NCBI GenBank assembly: GCA_047602295.1
Contig: JASGHP010000001.1
Location: forward strand, 2,666,001-2,730,000
DNA: 64,000 bases
Direction of reading: 5' to 3'
DNA from: JACMLD01 sp047602295
GTDB lineage: Bacteria; Bacteroidota; Bacteroidia; Chitinophagales; Chitinophagaceae
In this document: in pieces, positions 18,639 to 28,323 of the stretch
Position numbering within the stretch: the first letter of the stretch is position 1
Layout of the letters: every line of letters starts with the position of its first letter
The notes under the pieces: generated by a model
The model's database searches: none
The model's input: only the letters and a program-made list of their open reading frames with translations
What the model was told of the DNA's origin: nothing
Made by a program: the position numbers and the translations under genes

Positions 18639-21600
18639 CCTTCGTTCGGCTTATTCTCTTCGCGTGATTTATTAATTTCAAATTCCAGTTCCGCATCAAT
18701 ATCCTGCTGTTCCACTTTTTTCGCTTTCTCCATTAAGTGGTCGTGATTGGCAGCCAACCATTCCAGTTTCTTTTTACCGTAAGAAAGTTTTGTAATCAAT
18801 ACAAACAATACAGGCACAATAAAAATGGCAATGGTAGAAGCTGCCAGCATACCACCCAACACTGTAAAGCCAATGGTACGACGAGCTACTGCACCGGCAC
18901 CAGTAGCAAATACCAGCGGCAAAACACCCAGTATGAATGCAAGCGATGTCATAACGATGGGGCGCAAACGCAAACTCACCGCATCCAATGTAGATTTTAT
19001 TAAATCTTCCCCTCGGTCTACACGAACTTTTGCAAACTCTACAATCAGGATAGCATTTTTTGCTGCTAATCCAATCAAGGTAATTAAACCAATTTGCGCA
19101 TACACATTGTTGGTAAGACTTGGTACCAGCACCAGCGTAAGTATAGCACCAAATGCACCAATGGGAACTGCCAGCAAAACAGAAAACGGTACAGACCAGC
19201 TTTCATACAAGGCTGCCAGGAAAAGAAATACAAAAGTGATAGAGAAAAGAAAAATATAGATGGTGCTTGAACCTGCTCTTATCTCTTCATAGCTTAACCC
19301 GGAAAATTCGTATGCATATCCCTGTGGTAATACTCTGGCTGCAATTTCTTTCAGCGCATTTGCGGCATCGCTGCTGCTATAACCTGCTGATGAAGCGCCA
19401 TCAATCTCTGCCGAACGGAAAATATTGAAATGAGAAATCAGTGGCGCTGTTTCAACGGGTGCATAATTAATCAGCGTTCCCAGCGGTACCATTGTTCCTG
19501 CCTGGTTGCGCACATAATACTTGTCCATGTCCGTTATCATCTTCCGGAAAAGCGTATCTGCCTGCACTACTACGTGAAAAGTTCGGTTGTAAGTGGTAAA
19601 GTCATTAATGTATAAGCTGCCCATGAAAGCTTGTATCGTTGTAAATACATCACCAACACTCACACCCAGCTTTTCACATTTTTCTCTGTCTACATTTACG
19701 TTATAACTCGGTGTGCGTGCATTGTAAAAACTGAAAGCACCTGTAATAGCCGGGTTTTTATTGGCTTCTTCTACAAATTTGTTAACTACTTTTTCAAACG
19801 CATGCACATCATCCGATGTATTCCGTTGTTCTATCTGGAAACTAAAACCAACTGTTTCGCCAATGCCCGGAATGGGAGAGGGTTGAATCACTTCTACATT
19901 TGCATTTTTCACTCCGGCATCTTCAATTCTTTTTTGCATCACTTGTATGATGCCCGGTACACGCTGCTCTGATCCACTTCTTTCATCCCAGGGTTTCAAC
20001 TGCACATATATTGTACCTGCATTAGAATTGCTGGCATTGTTCACTACATTCAAACCGGATAAGGCAGCGTAATGCGCAACGCCGGGTGTTGTTGATACTA
20101 CTTGCATCAGTTTTGACATTACATCTACCGATTGCGAAGTAGAAGATGCGGGTGGCAACTGGAAGGTGACGTATAAATTTCCGTCGTCTTCAGAAGGAAT
20201 AAAACCGGATGGTTTGTGTTGAAATAAAAAGTAAGTGCCTGCACAAACACATACCAGCAAAATGAGGATGAACCTGGATGCTTTGATGCTGCGCTGCACA
20301 CCATTTGTATATTTCCCGGTAAGCTTATCAAACCAATTATTGAACCTGCCAAAGATTTTATTGATACCCTTGTCTTTTTTGCTTTCGTCGGTAGGTTTCA
20401 ACAGCAACGTACACAAAGCGGGCGTAAGCGACAATGCAATAAACGCAGAGATAACAACGGAGATGGCAATGGTGATGGCAAACTGCTGGTACAATCTTCC
20501 TACTATGCCGGGGATAAAACCAACCGGCACAAATACTGCTGCCAGTATCAAAGCAATTGCTACCACTGGGGCAGAAATATCCTTCATAGCATAATACACT
20601 GCTTCTTTTGCACCCATCTTCTCATGATCCATATAATGCTGCACTGCTTCTACCACAATGATAGCATCATCCACCACTATACCAATAGCCAACACAAAGC
20701 CAAACATGGTCAGCGTATTGATGGTAAACCCAAGCGGAATGAAAAAACAAAAAGTACCAAAGATAGAAACTGGTATAGCCAGTATAGGTATCAAAGTAGA
20801 TCGCAAATTCTGCAGGAAAAGAAAAACCACAATTGCTACAAGACCAAGTGTGAGCAGCAATGTTCTTACCACATCACTCATGGATACTTTTACTACCGTT
20901 ACAGATTCAAACGGAACTTTATAATCTACGTCAGCAGGAAAAGATTTTTTCAGTTGTTCCAGTTCTTTATACACACCATTGGCAGTTTCCAATGCATTGC
21001 TGCCTGGTGCCTGGTATATGATAAGATATGATGCACGTTTGCCATCTACGAACGAATTGCTGGAGAATGTAAATTTTCCTAACTCAACTCTAGCTACATC
21101 TTTCAGGTAAACCAACTCACCGGTAGAGGGAATTGTTTTTACAATAATATTTTCAAATTCAGATACTTTGCTCAATCTTCCGTTGACGATAATGCCAAGC
21201 TCAAATACCTGATCTTTATTTTGTGGCGGAACGCCTGCTGAACCTGCTGCTACCTGTACGTTCTGTGTATTTAGTGCATTAATGATATCGGTAGGCGTCA
21301 GGTTGTAAGATGCCATTTTATCCGGGTTCATCCATACCCGCATGCTAAAATTATCTGTGAAGCGATTGATAGTGCCCACACCGGGTACACGCAAAAGCGC
21401 ATCCTGTATAAATATGTTGGTGTAGTTATCAAGAAAAGTGATATCATGCGAATTTCCGGGAGAATATATTGCCACCATCATTAACTGGCTGGGATTGATA
21501 GCCCTAACGGTAAGGCCTAACCGGCTTGCAACAGATGGAACCTGTGGTGTAGCAATGCTTACACGGTTTTGCACGTCCAGCGCTGCCACATCAATATCTG

Positions 21601-21895
21601 TACCTATGTTAAAGGTTACATTAACTGACATAAGCCCGTTGTTAGTGCTGTTACTTTGCATGTATTCCATGCCAGGCGTTCCATTGATCTGGCTTTCAAT
21701 GGGTGTTGCCATTGTTTGCTCCACCGTCTGCGCATCTGCTCCGGTAAATTGCCCGTTCACCTGCACAACGGGCGGCGTAATATCCGGGTATTGATCCACA
21801 GGTAGACTTAATATGCAAACAGTGCCAGTTAACACCAATACTATTGATATAACGATAGCTGTAACCGGCCGCTTGATAAATGTATTGGCTATCAT
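18635..21895 (-). CDS. RND multidrug efflux transporter, first pump subunit (HAE1 type), 1086 aa
   Basis: Same family and architecture as its neighbour: DQYPDITPP, GADAQTVEQTMA, TM4 GIVVDDAIIVVEAVQH, PWDER and GLAAKNAILIVEFAK. It lies 3 bp downstream of the adaptor gene and overlaps the next RND gene by 4 bp. Two adjacent, non-identical RND subunits behind one adaptor recall MdtB/MdtC, which form a mixed trimer. Both copies keep the aspartate pair, so either could transport alone. Substrates cannot be predicted from the sequence. Confidence 0.95.
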   Translation of the reverse strand: MIANTFIKRPVTAIVISIVLVLTGTVCILSLPVDQYPDITPPVVQVNGQFTGADAQTVEQTMATPIESQINGTPGMEYMQSNSTNNGLMSVNVTFNIGTDIDVAALDVQNRVSIATPQVPSVASRLGLTVRAINPSQLMMVAIYSPGNSHDITFLDNYTNIFIQDALLRVPGVGTINRFTDNFSMRVWMNPDKMASYNLTPTDIINALNTQNVQVAAGSAGVPPQNKDQVFELGIIVNGRLSKVSEFENIIVKTIPSTGELVYLKDVARVELGKFTFSSNSFVDGKRASYLIIYQAPGSNALETANGVYKELEQLKKSFPADVDYKVPFESVTVVKVSMSDVVRTLLLTLGLVAIVVFLFLQNLRSTLIPILAIPVSIFGTFCFFIPLGFTINTLTMFGFVLAIGIVVDDAIIVVEAVQHYMDHEKMGAKEAVYYAMKDISAPVVAIALILAAVFVPVGFIPGIVGRLYQQFAITIAISVVISAFIALSLTPALCTLLLKPTDESKKDKGINKIFGRFNNWFDKLTGKYTNGVQRSIKASRFILILLVCVCAGTYFLFQHKPSGFIPSEDDGNLYVTFQLPPASSTSQSVDVMSKLMQVVSTTPGVAHYAALSGLNVVNNASNSNAGTIYVQLKPWDERSGSEQRVPGIIQVMQKRIEDAGVKNANVEVIQPSPIPGIGETVGFSFQIEQRNTSDDVHAFEKVVNKFVEEANKNPAITGAFSFYNARTPSYNVNVDREKCEKLGVSVGDVFTTIQAFMGSLYINDFTTYNRTFHVVVQADTLFRKMITDMDKYYVRNQAGTMVPLGTLINYAPVETAPLISHFNIFRSAEIDGASSAGYSSSDAANALKEIAARVLPQGYAYEFSGLSYEEIRAGSSTIYIFLFSITFVFLFLAALYESWSVPFSVLLAVPIGAFGAILTLVLVPSLTNNVYAQIGLITLIGLAAKNAILIVEFAKVRVDRGEDLIKSTLDAVSLRLRPIVMTSLAFILGVLPLVFATGAGAVARRTIGFTVLGGMLAASTIAIFIVPVLFVLITKLSYGKKKLEWLAANHDHLMEKAKKVEQQDIDAELEFEINKSREENKPNEG

Positions 21896-21898
21896 AAG

Positions 21899-23182
21899 TT
21901 ATAGATGATCCTGCTTGTTTTTGTCTCGATGATGTCCACCTTCTGGTTGCGCTTCTTTATTATTGGTGCTGTCATTATTACTATCAGCAGCATTGGCACC
22001 AGCTCCGTTACCATGTTTGGGGCCTGTGCTTACACGCGAACCCTGATGCAATGCCTGCACACCATCCACCACAATTTGTTCGCCTGGATTGATACCGCTT
22101 TTCACCACTACATTAGGTCCAATGGTTTGTCCTACTTTTATTTTCTTCTGAAACGCATACAGCTTCGGCCCTTTGGCAGTATCTGGTTCAGGTTTTTTCG
22201 CTGAATCTGCAGATGCAACAACAGTGTCTTTCACAACAAACACAAAGTATTCTCCCATCTGCTCTACAATTGCTTTTCCCGGAACTACTATTTGCGGTTG
22301 CATATCCTGGTTATGAACACGAACAATGCAACTCATGCCTGCTTTCAGCGCATTTACCGGATTGGGGAATACCAGCCTTATTTTAATAGAGCCAGTCTGC
22401 GGGTCTACTGCACGGTCTATTACAGAAATTTTTCCCGTATGCTCGTATAAAGTATTGTTCGGAAGTTTCAGGGTAAACAATGAGTCTATATCATCTTTTT
22501 TATTTTGTTCCAACTTTTCAAAATCCATCAGCAGTTTTTCATTTATCACAAAGTCTGTTGCAATAGGATTGTTAGTAGAGATGGTATTAAGTATAGTAGA
22601 ACCTACCGAAACCATATTGCCAAGCTTTACCTGGCTGAAACCAATGGTGCCATCAAAAGGTGCGTAGATGGTAGCATAGGAAAGATTTGTTTTTGCTGTT
22701 CTTGCTGTTTGCTCTGCCGCTTTTGTCTGGCTTTTTGAATTTTCATAAGTGGTAATGGCATGATCGTACAATTGTTTTGCCACTGCATGATAGTTGTTGA
22801 GGTAGGTATATCTTTCTGCATCTTGTTTAGCCTGCGCTTCATTGCCCTGCGCAACTTTTACGTTGGCTTCTGCTTCATCTACCGCAGACTGGTAAAGGCG
22901 TTTATCAATCTCATATAATTTCTGACCTTTCTTCACAAAGTCACCTTCTTTAAAAAATATGCCCGTAATATAACCCTGCACTTCCGGCACAATGTTTACC
23001 TGGCTGAGTGCTTGCGTAGTAGCAGGATATTCATCATAATACAAAACTGCCTGCTTTTTTACTGTAATTACGTTAACAGGTGTGGGTGGCACAGGTGGCG
23101 GTTGTTTTTGTTTGCACGAAACAATGAACGTGCAAACAATTGCCAATGTGCAATAAACAAATTTATACATGGGGCGACTCAT
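21899..23182 (-). CDS. RND efflux periplasmic adaptor (membrane fusion) lipoprotein, 427 aa
   Basis: Lipoprotein signal with Cys23 (TFIVSCKQK), then the HlyD/AcrA layout: barrel-sandwich half LSQVNIVPEVQGYITGIFFKEGDFVKKGQ, a helical hairpin (about 95-170), the second lipoyl half YAPFDGTIGFSQVKLGNMV and a beta-barrel with GSIKIRLVFPNP. The C-terminus has an unusually long Asn/Ser/His-rich tail ending GGHHRDKNKQDHL. It links the pumps downstream (3-bp gap) to the outer-membrane factor encoded 17 bp upstream. ATG at residue 5 is an alternative start. Confidence 0.94.
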   Translation of the reverse strand: MSRPMYKFVYCTLAIVCTFIVSCKQKQPPPVPPTPVNVITVKKQAVLYYDEYPATTQALSQVNIVPEVQGYITGIFFKEGDFVKKGQKLYEIDKRLYQSAVDEAEANVKVAQGNEAQAKQDAERYTYLNNYHAVAKQLYDHAITTYENSKSQTKAAEQTARTAKTNLSYATIYAPFDGTIGFSQVKLGNMVSVGSTILNTISTNNPIATDFVINEKLLMDFEKLEQNKKDDIDSLFTLKLPNNTLYEHTGKISVIDRAVDPQTGSIKIRLVFPNPVNALKAGMSCIVRVHNQDMQPQIVVPGKAIVEQMGEYFVFVVKDTVVASADSAKKPEPDTAKGPKLYAFQKKIKVGQTIGPNVVVKSGINPGEQIVVDGVQALHQGSRVSTGPKHGNGAGANAADSNNDSTNNKEAQPEGGHHRDKNKQDHL

Positions 23183-23199
23183 TTTGTTGCAGGCGGTTT

Positions 23200-24567
23200 T
23201 TAATAGTTAATAATGCCCAGCGCTTTTTGCAGGTCAATTTTATTTGAAAGTACCTGGTATAATGCGTTGAAGTAACTGGTTTGCGAAGTGATTAAATTGG
23301 ATTCGGCTGTAATTACATTCAGGTAAGCAACAATGCCTTGTTTATATTGAAGTGTGACTACAAAATAAACACGCTTGGCCATCTCAACATTTTTCTGCAG
23401 CACTTCCAGGTTGTATAGGTTGCCTCTGTAATTCGCCAGGGCGGTGCTGTATTCAGTATTAATCCTAAGTTTCATATCCACCTGGCTCCAGTCAAGTATA
23501 TGTTCCTGCTCTTTCGAACGCTGAACTGTTTTAACTCGTGAGAAACCTGTGAAGATGGGCCAGCTAACCGATAAGCCAATCAATGAATTGGGGAATGCTG
23601 TAGCATACAGGTTAGAAAGATTGTTGCTTTCAAACTCATAATTGTAATTGTAAAACGCACTTACTGTTGGTAGTAATGTGTTGTGATAATAAGTAGTGAG
23701 CGAATGCTGCAAATCTTTTTGTGTTTGCAATTGTTTAAACTCAATTCTTTTTTCATACTGCAATTGCTGTGTGGTATCAAATGCAATATCATTCATCATT
23801 TGCAGCGTATCAAATACAACATTGAATTGCCGCCGGTCCTGGAAACCCATTAACTGCCTCAGCGTAGCATATTGCGGCGTAACGTTTTCATTGGCTTGGC
23901 GTAGCAATGCTTTTGAATTGTTTAGGGTAATGGTGGCTTGTTCATAATCTGTCTCATCCACAATTCCCCCTACATACTGATGATAAGCATCTTCTACATT
24001 CTGATGCAATCTTACTGTGTCTTCTTTCAGCACATCAATCTGCTCCAGCGTTAGCAATAGATTATAAAAGGCTTTGCTTACGTTTGCCACTACATTAATC
24101 TTAACACTGTCTGTGGTTTGCTCTGCCTGCTTTGTAATAAATGCGGCGTTCTTGGATGCATACAAAAGATAGGGGCTGAAGATAGCTTGCGACACTGATA
24201 GAGTAGGAATGACTGTATTTGCAATGCCTGTTCTTTGTTTGGCTGTGCCACCGGGTACAGATGTATCTGCATAGAATGAAGTTGGCAATTGTATATAATG
24301 CGTAAGATTGGCGCTAAGGCTTACCTGTGGATACCAGCCAGATGTATTGATGCCATTGGTTAATCTTGCTACAGCGATATTAATCTGTGCTTGATTAACG
24401 GCAGCCTGATGCGTTAAAGCATAATTAATGCATTGCGTGAGTGTAAAATATTGAGACGTGTCAGGAGTTTGATTTGATTGTGCTTTTATACTTGCTGAAA
24501 CGCTGAATGCAAACACAACCAATACACTAATATATTTTACAAAGGGCTCTCTGAGGGTGTTATTCAT
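23200..24567 (-). CDS. TolC-like outer-membrane efflux protein, 455 aa
   Basis: First gene of the efflux operon. A signal peptide (about 1-29, ending SIKAQ) precedes two OEP repeats: the first opens FTLTQCINYALTHQAAVNQAQI and holds the long helices around 55-230, and the second runs through FKQLQTQKDLQHSLTTYYHN to YKQGIVAYLNVITAESNLITSQ. The length and the two-fold repeat fit a trimeric channel-tunnel protein that exports directly across the outer membrane. No TetR, MarR or two-component regulator is adjacent, so control lies elsewhere or in the 390-bp upstream gap. Confidence 0.93.
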   Translation of the reverse strand: MNNTLREPFVKYISVLVVFAFSVSASIKAQSNQTPDTSQYFTLTQCINYALTHQAAVNQAQINIAVARLTNGINTSGWYPQVSLSANLTHYIQLPTSFYADTSVPGGTAKQRTGIANTVIPTLSVSQAIFSPYLLYASKNAAFITKQAEQTTDSVKINVVANVSKAFYNLLLTLEQIDVLKEDTVRLHQNVEDAYHQYVGGIVDETDYEQATITLNNSKALLRQANENVTPQYATLRQLMGFQDRRQFNVVFDTLQMMNDIAFDTTQQLQYEKRIEFKQLQTQKDLQHSLTTYYHNTLLPTVSAFYNYNYEFESNNLSNLYATAFPNSLIGLSVSWPIFTGFSRVKTVQRSKEQEHILDWSQVDMKLRINTEYSTALANYRGNLYNLEVLQKNVEMAKRVYFVVTLQYKQGIVAYLNVITAESNLITSQTSYFNALYQVLSNKIDLQKALGIINY

Positions 24568-24960
24568 AATAATCTACCATTACATTGTCTTAACATGAAT
24601 AATAAGCATTAGCATCACTTTCTTTATACTATTTATCCAAAGCAAAAAATTGCTTCTGCGTTTTGACGTAAAGTACCGTTGCTTGCATGTAAATGGGTTG
24701 TTAACAGGCGGGGTATAGCGATTAAAATATTCTTAATGAGGAAAATTTTCAACAAGAATTTGAACAAGTAGAAATTGTTGCAACAATAAGATCAATGCTT
24801 GTATGATATTTTTTCGAGAAGCAACCTGATGACATGTTTTGCTATATCAATAGCGTTTGAATAGGAGATTGTCCCCTTTCAAATTAAAAGCTTGTGTTCG
24901 TGCTTTAGATAAATGCAGTTTAAAAGCAAGTGGATGAAAGCATGGCTTATGATTGGGCAG
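24568..24960. other. Non-coding region upstream of the efflux operon
   Basis: About 390 bp, AT-rich, between the TonB receptor stop and the efflux operon start on the same strand. It must hold the operon promoter, but I find no clean TTTG / TANNTTTG pair, and no operator dyad or terminator stands out. Confidence 0.4.
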
Positions 24961-27420
24961 TTAAATCGGCAATACCAGTTTAAAGCATATATTTCTTCCC
25001 ATATTATATATTCCCAGGTGACCGTTGGGCGATGCTGAATAATATTCAAAATATTTCAATCGGCTTAAATTCGACTGATAGGATTTGTCGAATAAATTGT
25101 TCACTTGTATTTGCAATTGGAGTGTTTGTTTTTTAAAACACCTGATTTCGGTCACAACGCCTGCATTAAACAAAACGTAAGCGGGTGTTGCTGTTTCTGT
25201 ATTATTTAATTGCAGATACCTGTTTTGCGCTCCGGCAAATTCCATTTCAAATTTTGGCGTAATAGCTGAGAAAAAGGTGGAACGCGGTTTAATTTCCTGC
25301 ATTATGCTGCTCATTAATTTAAACGGTGGTATAAGTGGTAAGTATTCTCCATCCCTACCTTTGCCATTGTACTGCTTGTTCTTGTTAAGTCCATATACCA
25401 TTGCCAGGCTACTTTCTAACCTGAACCCATTCCATTTTTCCGGGTGAACGGCAAACCATAATTCTCCTCCATAAACCTGCGCTTCCGCTTGCTGGTATTG
25501 ATAGGTCTTATTACCCTGTGCATCCAACAGTGCATTGCCGTTTGCATCTGTTACAAGGTTGAGATAAATATAATTTTGGATATTGTTGTTGAATAAGCTG
25601 GCATCTGCAGAAAAATTCCTGAACCTTGCACTGGCACCAATATCTTCCTGCAAAGAAAACTCGGGGTTAAAATTTCTATTGCCAAGATAAATAATATGCG
25701 CACCGGGATCAAGTCCATTGCTTCCCATTTCGGTTATATTGGGTGCACGGTATGCTCTGCCAATATTCGCTTTAAAGCCGATTTCTTTTGATGCCTGGAA
25801 AGTAAACCCAATGCTTGCTGATAAACCATTGAAATTTTTCTTGTAGGAAGAAAACTGTAGGCTTGCATTAGCTGTATCGTTTCCTGCCACATGCTGGTCG
25901 AAACCTGTTGCTGCATTTGTTCTTACATAAAAATCATTCCATCGCACCTGGCGTAGATCATAGCGAAGGCCACCACTTATGCTCCATTGATGATGTTTCC
26001 ATTTTGCATATCCATATAAGCCGCCTTCTTTCAAATTGTAATCCGGCACAGGAAAGTCTGTGGCATTAAGGCTTTTGTTGTTTTGCAACATTCCATTAAT
26101 ACCTATACTGGTTTCAATGCGTGCAAATTCTTTTATGTTGTAACGCACACTATAATTTAATGTGTTTAGCCTTACATACATACCCGCTTGTTCAGGTATC
26201 GTTGGATGGTTAAACTCCCTGCGAATGTTTTGTTGCACACCCACCAGGAAATCTATATTGCCATTTCCCAACTGGTAAACATTGTGGATATATAACCTGT
26301 AATGCTGAATATGCTGCGACAGTGCAGGTATTTTATAAGCATTCAACTCCTCATCAGTAACGATTGGTCTATTTTTAATGCTGTCTTTATCACCTTCATA
26401 AATTTGCCTGGTAAACTTTCTTGTCAGGCTATCGCGGCTTCCGTCTGGAATTGCCTGTCGGTTATCGTACAGTGTAAAATTAAAATGAGTATATCCTCTA
26501 TCGGTTTTGTAACCAGCCAGCAGCGAAAAGTTTTTTTCATTAAAGTTTGTGAGGTAAACTCTGCCATCTATCGGGTTGCGATAATTTTTTGCTACGCGAT
26601 AAGAACCGCGAGCGGCAAATAAAATGTGCTTGTTGTTATAACCCAATGATAATCCTTCTCCAATCAGGTTGTTATTGGTTTGGTATTCGCTTGTGTATTT
26701 GCCATGTAATTTTTCATCATCGTAATTAGGTATATTGGAAAAGAAACTTACTACACCAGCTATTGCATCAGATCCATACATAAGACTCGCCGGCCCTTTA
26801 ATTATTTCCGCCCTGTCAATATTATATGCGTCCACTTCAATGCCATGTTCATCGCCCCATTGCTGTCCTTCCTGCCGTATGCCGTCATATAAAGTAAGCA
26901 CACGATTGTAACCGAGTCCATGGATAAAAGGTTTTGAGATATTGGGCCCTGTTTTTACCGCATTTAATCCGGGAACATTTTTTACCAGTGCATCTATAAT
27001 ATTTGTTTCAGTAGTTCGCTCGATTTGTTTTGATGTAACCCTTGCTATGGCAACAGGGTTTTCGCGGATAAGCGTTGCTTTTGATACACCGGTAACCACT
27101 ACTTCATTCAGCGATTTATTATTAGGCGTTAAGTAAACTGCGATTGCCAGCTCACTATTCTTGCCAGTAGAAATTCTTTTTTCAAAATCAACAAATCCTA
27201 TGCCTGTGGTCTTTATAACATAATCGCCGGGAGGAATGTTTTTAATGATAAAGCGGCCGCTGCTGTCTGTCAGTGTGCCTATGGTTGTCCCTGCCAGTAC
27301 AATGCTGGCAAATCGAACAGGCTTACCCTCGCTGGTAACGATTCCTTTGATCATCACAGACTGGGAATGCACAATCACTGCATACAACAAACATATTGGT
27401 AATAACAAAGCGACTCTCAC
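24961..27420 (-). CDS. TonB-dependent receptor, probably for a metal ion or metal complex, 819 aa
   Basis: Signal peptide (1-19), then a carboxypeptidase-regulatory-like domain (about 23-95, IKGIVTSEGKPVRFASIVLAG), a TonB box region (LNEVVVTG), the plug domain (about 115-230, with FIHGLGYNRVLTLYDGIRQ and PASLMYGSDAIAGVV) and a 22-strand barrel ending in a hydrophobic LVLPI. The plug loop QQWGDEHGIEVD is rich in potential metal ligands. Metal uptake is inferred from that loop and from the divergent DtxR/MntR-type regulator, whose likely operator lies in this gene's promoter. Which metal (Mn, Fe or Zn) cannot be told. Confidence 0.88.
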   Translation of the reverse strand: MRVALLLPICLLYAVIVHSQSVMIKGIVTSEGKPVRFASIVLAGTTIGTLTDSSGRFIIKNIPPGDYVIKTTGIGFVDFEKRISTGKNSELAIAVYLTPNNKSLNEVVVTGVSKATLIRENPVAIARVTSKQIERTTETNIIDALVKNVPGLNAVKTGPNISKPFIHGLGYNRVLTLYDGIRQEGQQWGDEHGIEVDAYNIDRAEIIKGPASLMYGSDAIAGVVSFFSNIPNYDDEKLHGKYTSEYQTNNNLIGEGLSLGYNNKHILFAARGSYRVAKNYRNPIDGRVYLTNFNEKNFSLLAGYKTDRGYTHFNFTLYDNRQAIPDGSRDSLTRKFTRQIYEGDKDSIKNRPIVTDEELNAYKIPALSQHIQHYRLYIHNVYQLGNGNIDFLVGVQQNIRREFNHPTIPEQAGMYVRLNTLNYSVRYNIKEFARIETSIGINGMLQNNKSLNATDFPVPDYNLKEGGLYGYAKWKHHQWSISGGLRYDLRQVRWNDFYVRTNAATGFDQHVAGNDTANASLQFSSYKKNFNGLSASIGFTFQASKEIGFKANIGRAYRAPNITEMGSNGLDPGAHIIYLGNRNFNPEFSLQEDIGASARFRNFSADASLFNNNIQNYIYLNLVTDANGNALLDAQGNKTYQYQQAEAQVYGGELWFAVHPEKWNGFRLESSLAMVYGLNKNKQYNGKGRDGEYLPLIPPFKLMSSIMQEIKPRSTFFSAITPKFEMEFAGAQNRYLQLNNTETATPAYVLFNAGVVTEIRCFKKQTLQLQIQVNNLFDKSYQSNLSRLKYFEYYSASPNGHLGIYNMGRNICFKLVLPI

Positions 27421-27440
27421 AGGTCTGATAGTTTTATTAG

Positions 27441-27471
27441 CAAAAATAGAAAGTTAGGTTAGTCTAACAAA
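27441..27471 (-). promoter_or_regulatory. Bacteroidota-type promoter of the TonB receptor gene
   Basis: On the minus strand, TTTG (27471-27468) is followed after exactly 19 bases by TATTTTTG (27448-27441). This is a full match to the -33 TTTG / -7 TANNTTTG consensus of the Bacteroidota primary sigma factor. The receptor ATG is 20 bp further on, leaving a short leader. Confidence 0.75.
27453..27468. promoter_or_regulatory. Candidate DtxR/MntR-type operator
   Basis: GTTAGGTTAGTCTAAC is a dyad with GTTAG / CTAAC outer arms and a central TA; 12 of 16 positions are symmetric. It resembles the TTAGG...CCTAA class of DtxR/MntR operators. It fills the spacer between the -33 and -7 boxes of the receptor promoter, ideal for repression, and lies 36 bp before the regulator's own ATG, so autoregulation is also possible. 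Confidence 0.65.
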
Positions 27472-27504
27472 ATATTTTTGACAAATCTTATTTATATTTG
27501 CGGC

Positions 27505-28161
27505 ATGTTATCCCAGGCAGAAGAAAATTATCTCAAAGCGTTGTTCCATCTTACTTCCGAAACGGCTGATAAACAAGAAGCAGGAACAAATGAATTGGCG
27601 GCTACGCTAAATGTGAAGCCCGCAACGGCAAACGATATGCTTAAAAAGCTGAAAGAGAAAAAATTGATAGTCTACGAGAAATACGGCAAGATATCGCTGA
27701 GCACTGCTGGTAAAAAACAGGCAATAGAAGTAGTAAGAAAGCACCGTTTGTGGGAAACCTTCCTGTATGAAAAACTGGCGTTTAGCTGGGACGAAGTGCA
27801 TGAGGTGGCTGAACAACTGGAACATATCCATTCCCCAAAACTGATTGAGCAACTTGAAAAATTCCTGGGCTATCCGGAAGTAGATCCCCATGGAGACATT
27901 ATTCCCAATGCAAAAGGTGAAATAAAATTACAGGCTCGCAAAACATTGTCACAAATCGTTGTTGGCAAAAGCTGCAAACTGGTGGCTGTTAAAGATAACA
28001 CGGCTTCCTTCCTGCAATATGTTATAAAAGTCGGCCTTGGCCTTAGTAGCAAAATCAGGATTGTCAGCCGCCAGGATTTTGACGGCACAATGGAAATAGA
28101 TGTCAATGGCAAAAAGTCAATCGTCAGCCAAAAATTTGCCGAGAATATTTATGTTGTTTAA
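27505..28161 (+). CDS. DtxR/MntR-family metal-dependent transcriptional regulator, 218 aa
   Basis: The N-terminal winged helix opens SQAEENYLKALFHLTSE, with the recognition region LNVKPATANDMLKKLKEKKLI. The metal-binding dimerisation domain (about 70-140) includes RKHRLWETFLYEKL, EVHEVAEQLEHIHSPKL and the GYPEVDPHGDIIP signature. A C-terminal FeoA/SH3-like domain (about 150-218) follows. It should repress metal uptake when the metal is plentiful. ATG at 27505 is chosen over an upstream TTG because the family normally starts just before the EENYLKA motif. It is divergent from the receptor gene, which is its most likely target. Confidence 0.92.
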   Translation: MLSQAEENYLKALFHLTSETADKQEAGTNELAATLNVKPATANDMLKKLKEKKLIVYEKYGKISLSTAGKKQAIEVVRKHRLWETFLYEKLAFSWDEVHEVAEQLEHIHSPKLIEQLEKFLGYPEVDPHGDIIPNAKGEIKLQARKTLSQIVVGKSCKLVAVKDNTASFLQYVIKVGLGLSSKIRIVSRQDFDGTMEIDVNGKKSIVSQKFAENIYVV

Positions 28162-28323
28162 ATGGGAATAAACTGTCAGCAACGCAATATCATTTAAGTG
28201 CAAGCCCTTACGCTCTATTAATAGCAAAATAAGAATTAAAATAATCGCATCACGTAGCCGTTCCATACAATTAAGAAAAAAGATTGGCCGGCAACCTACC
28301 GAGCTGTACCCGAAACAAATGTG

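Noticed and set aside
27477..27500. Promoter for the DtxR-type gene (TTTG ... TATATTTG)
   Set aside because: The spacer is only 12 bases and the -7 box would end 4 bp before the ATG; not convincing without 5'-end data.
27478..27504. TTG start giving nine extra residues on the DtxR-type regulator
   Set aside because: Overlaps a TATATTTG promoter-like box and adds nothing shared with the family; ATG 27505 fits better.
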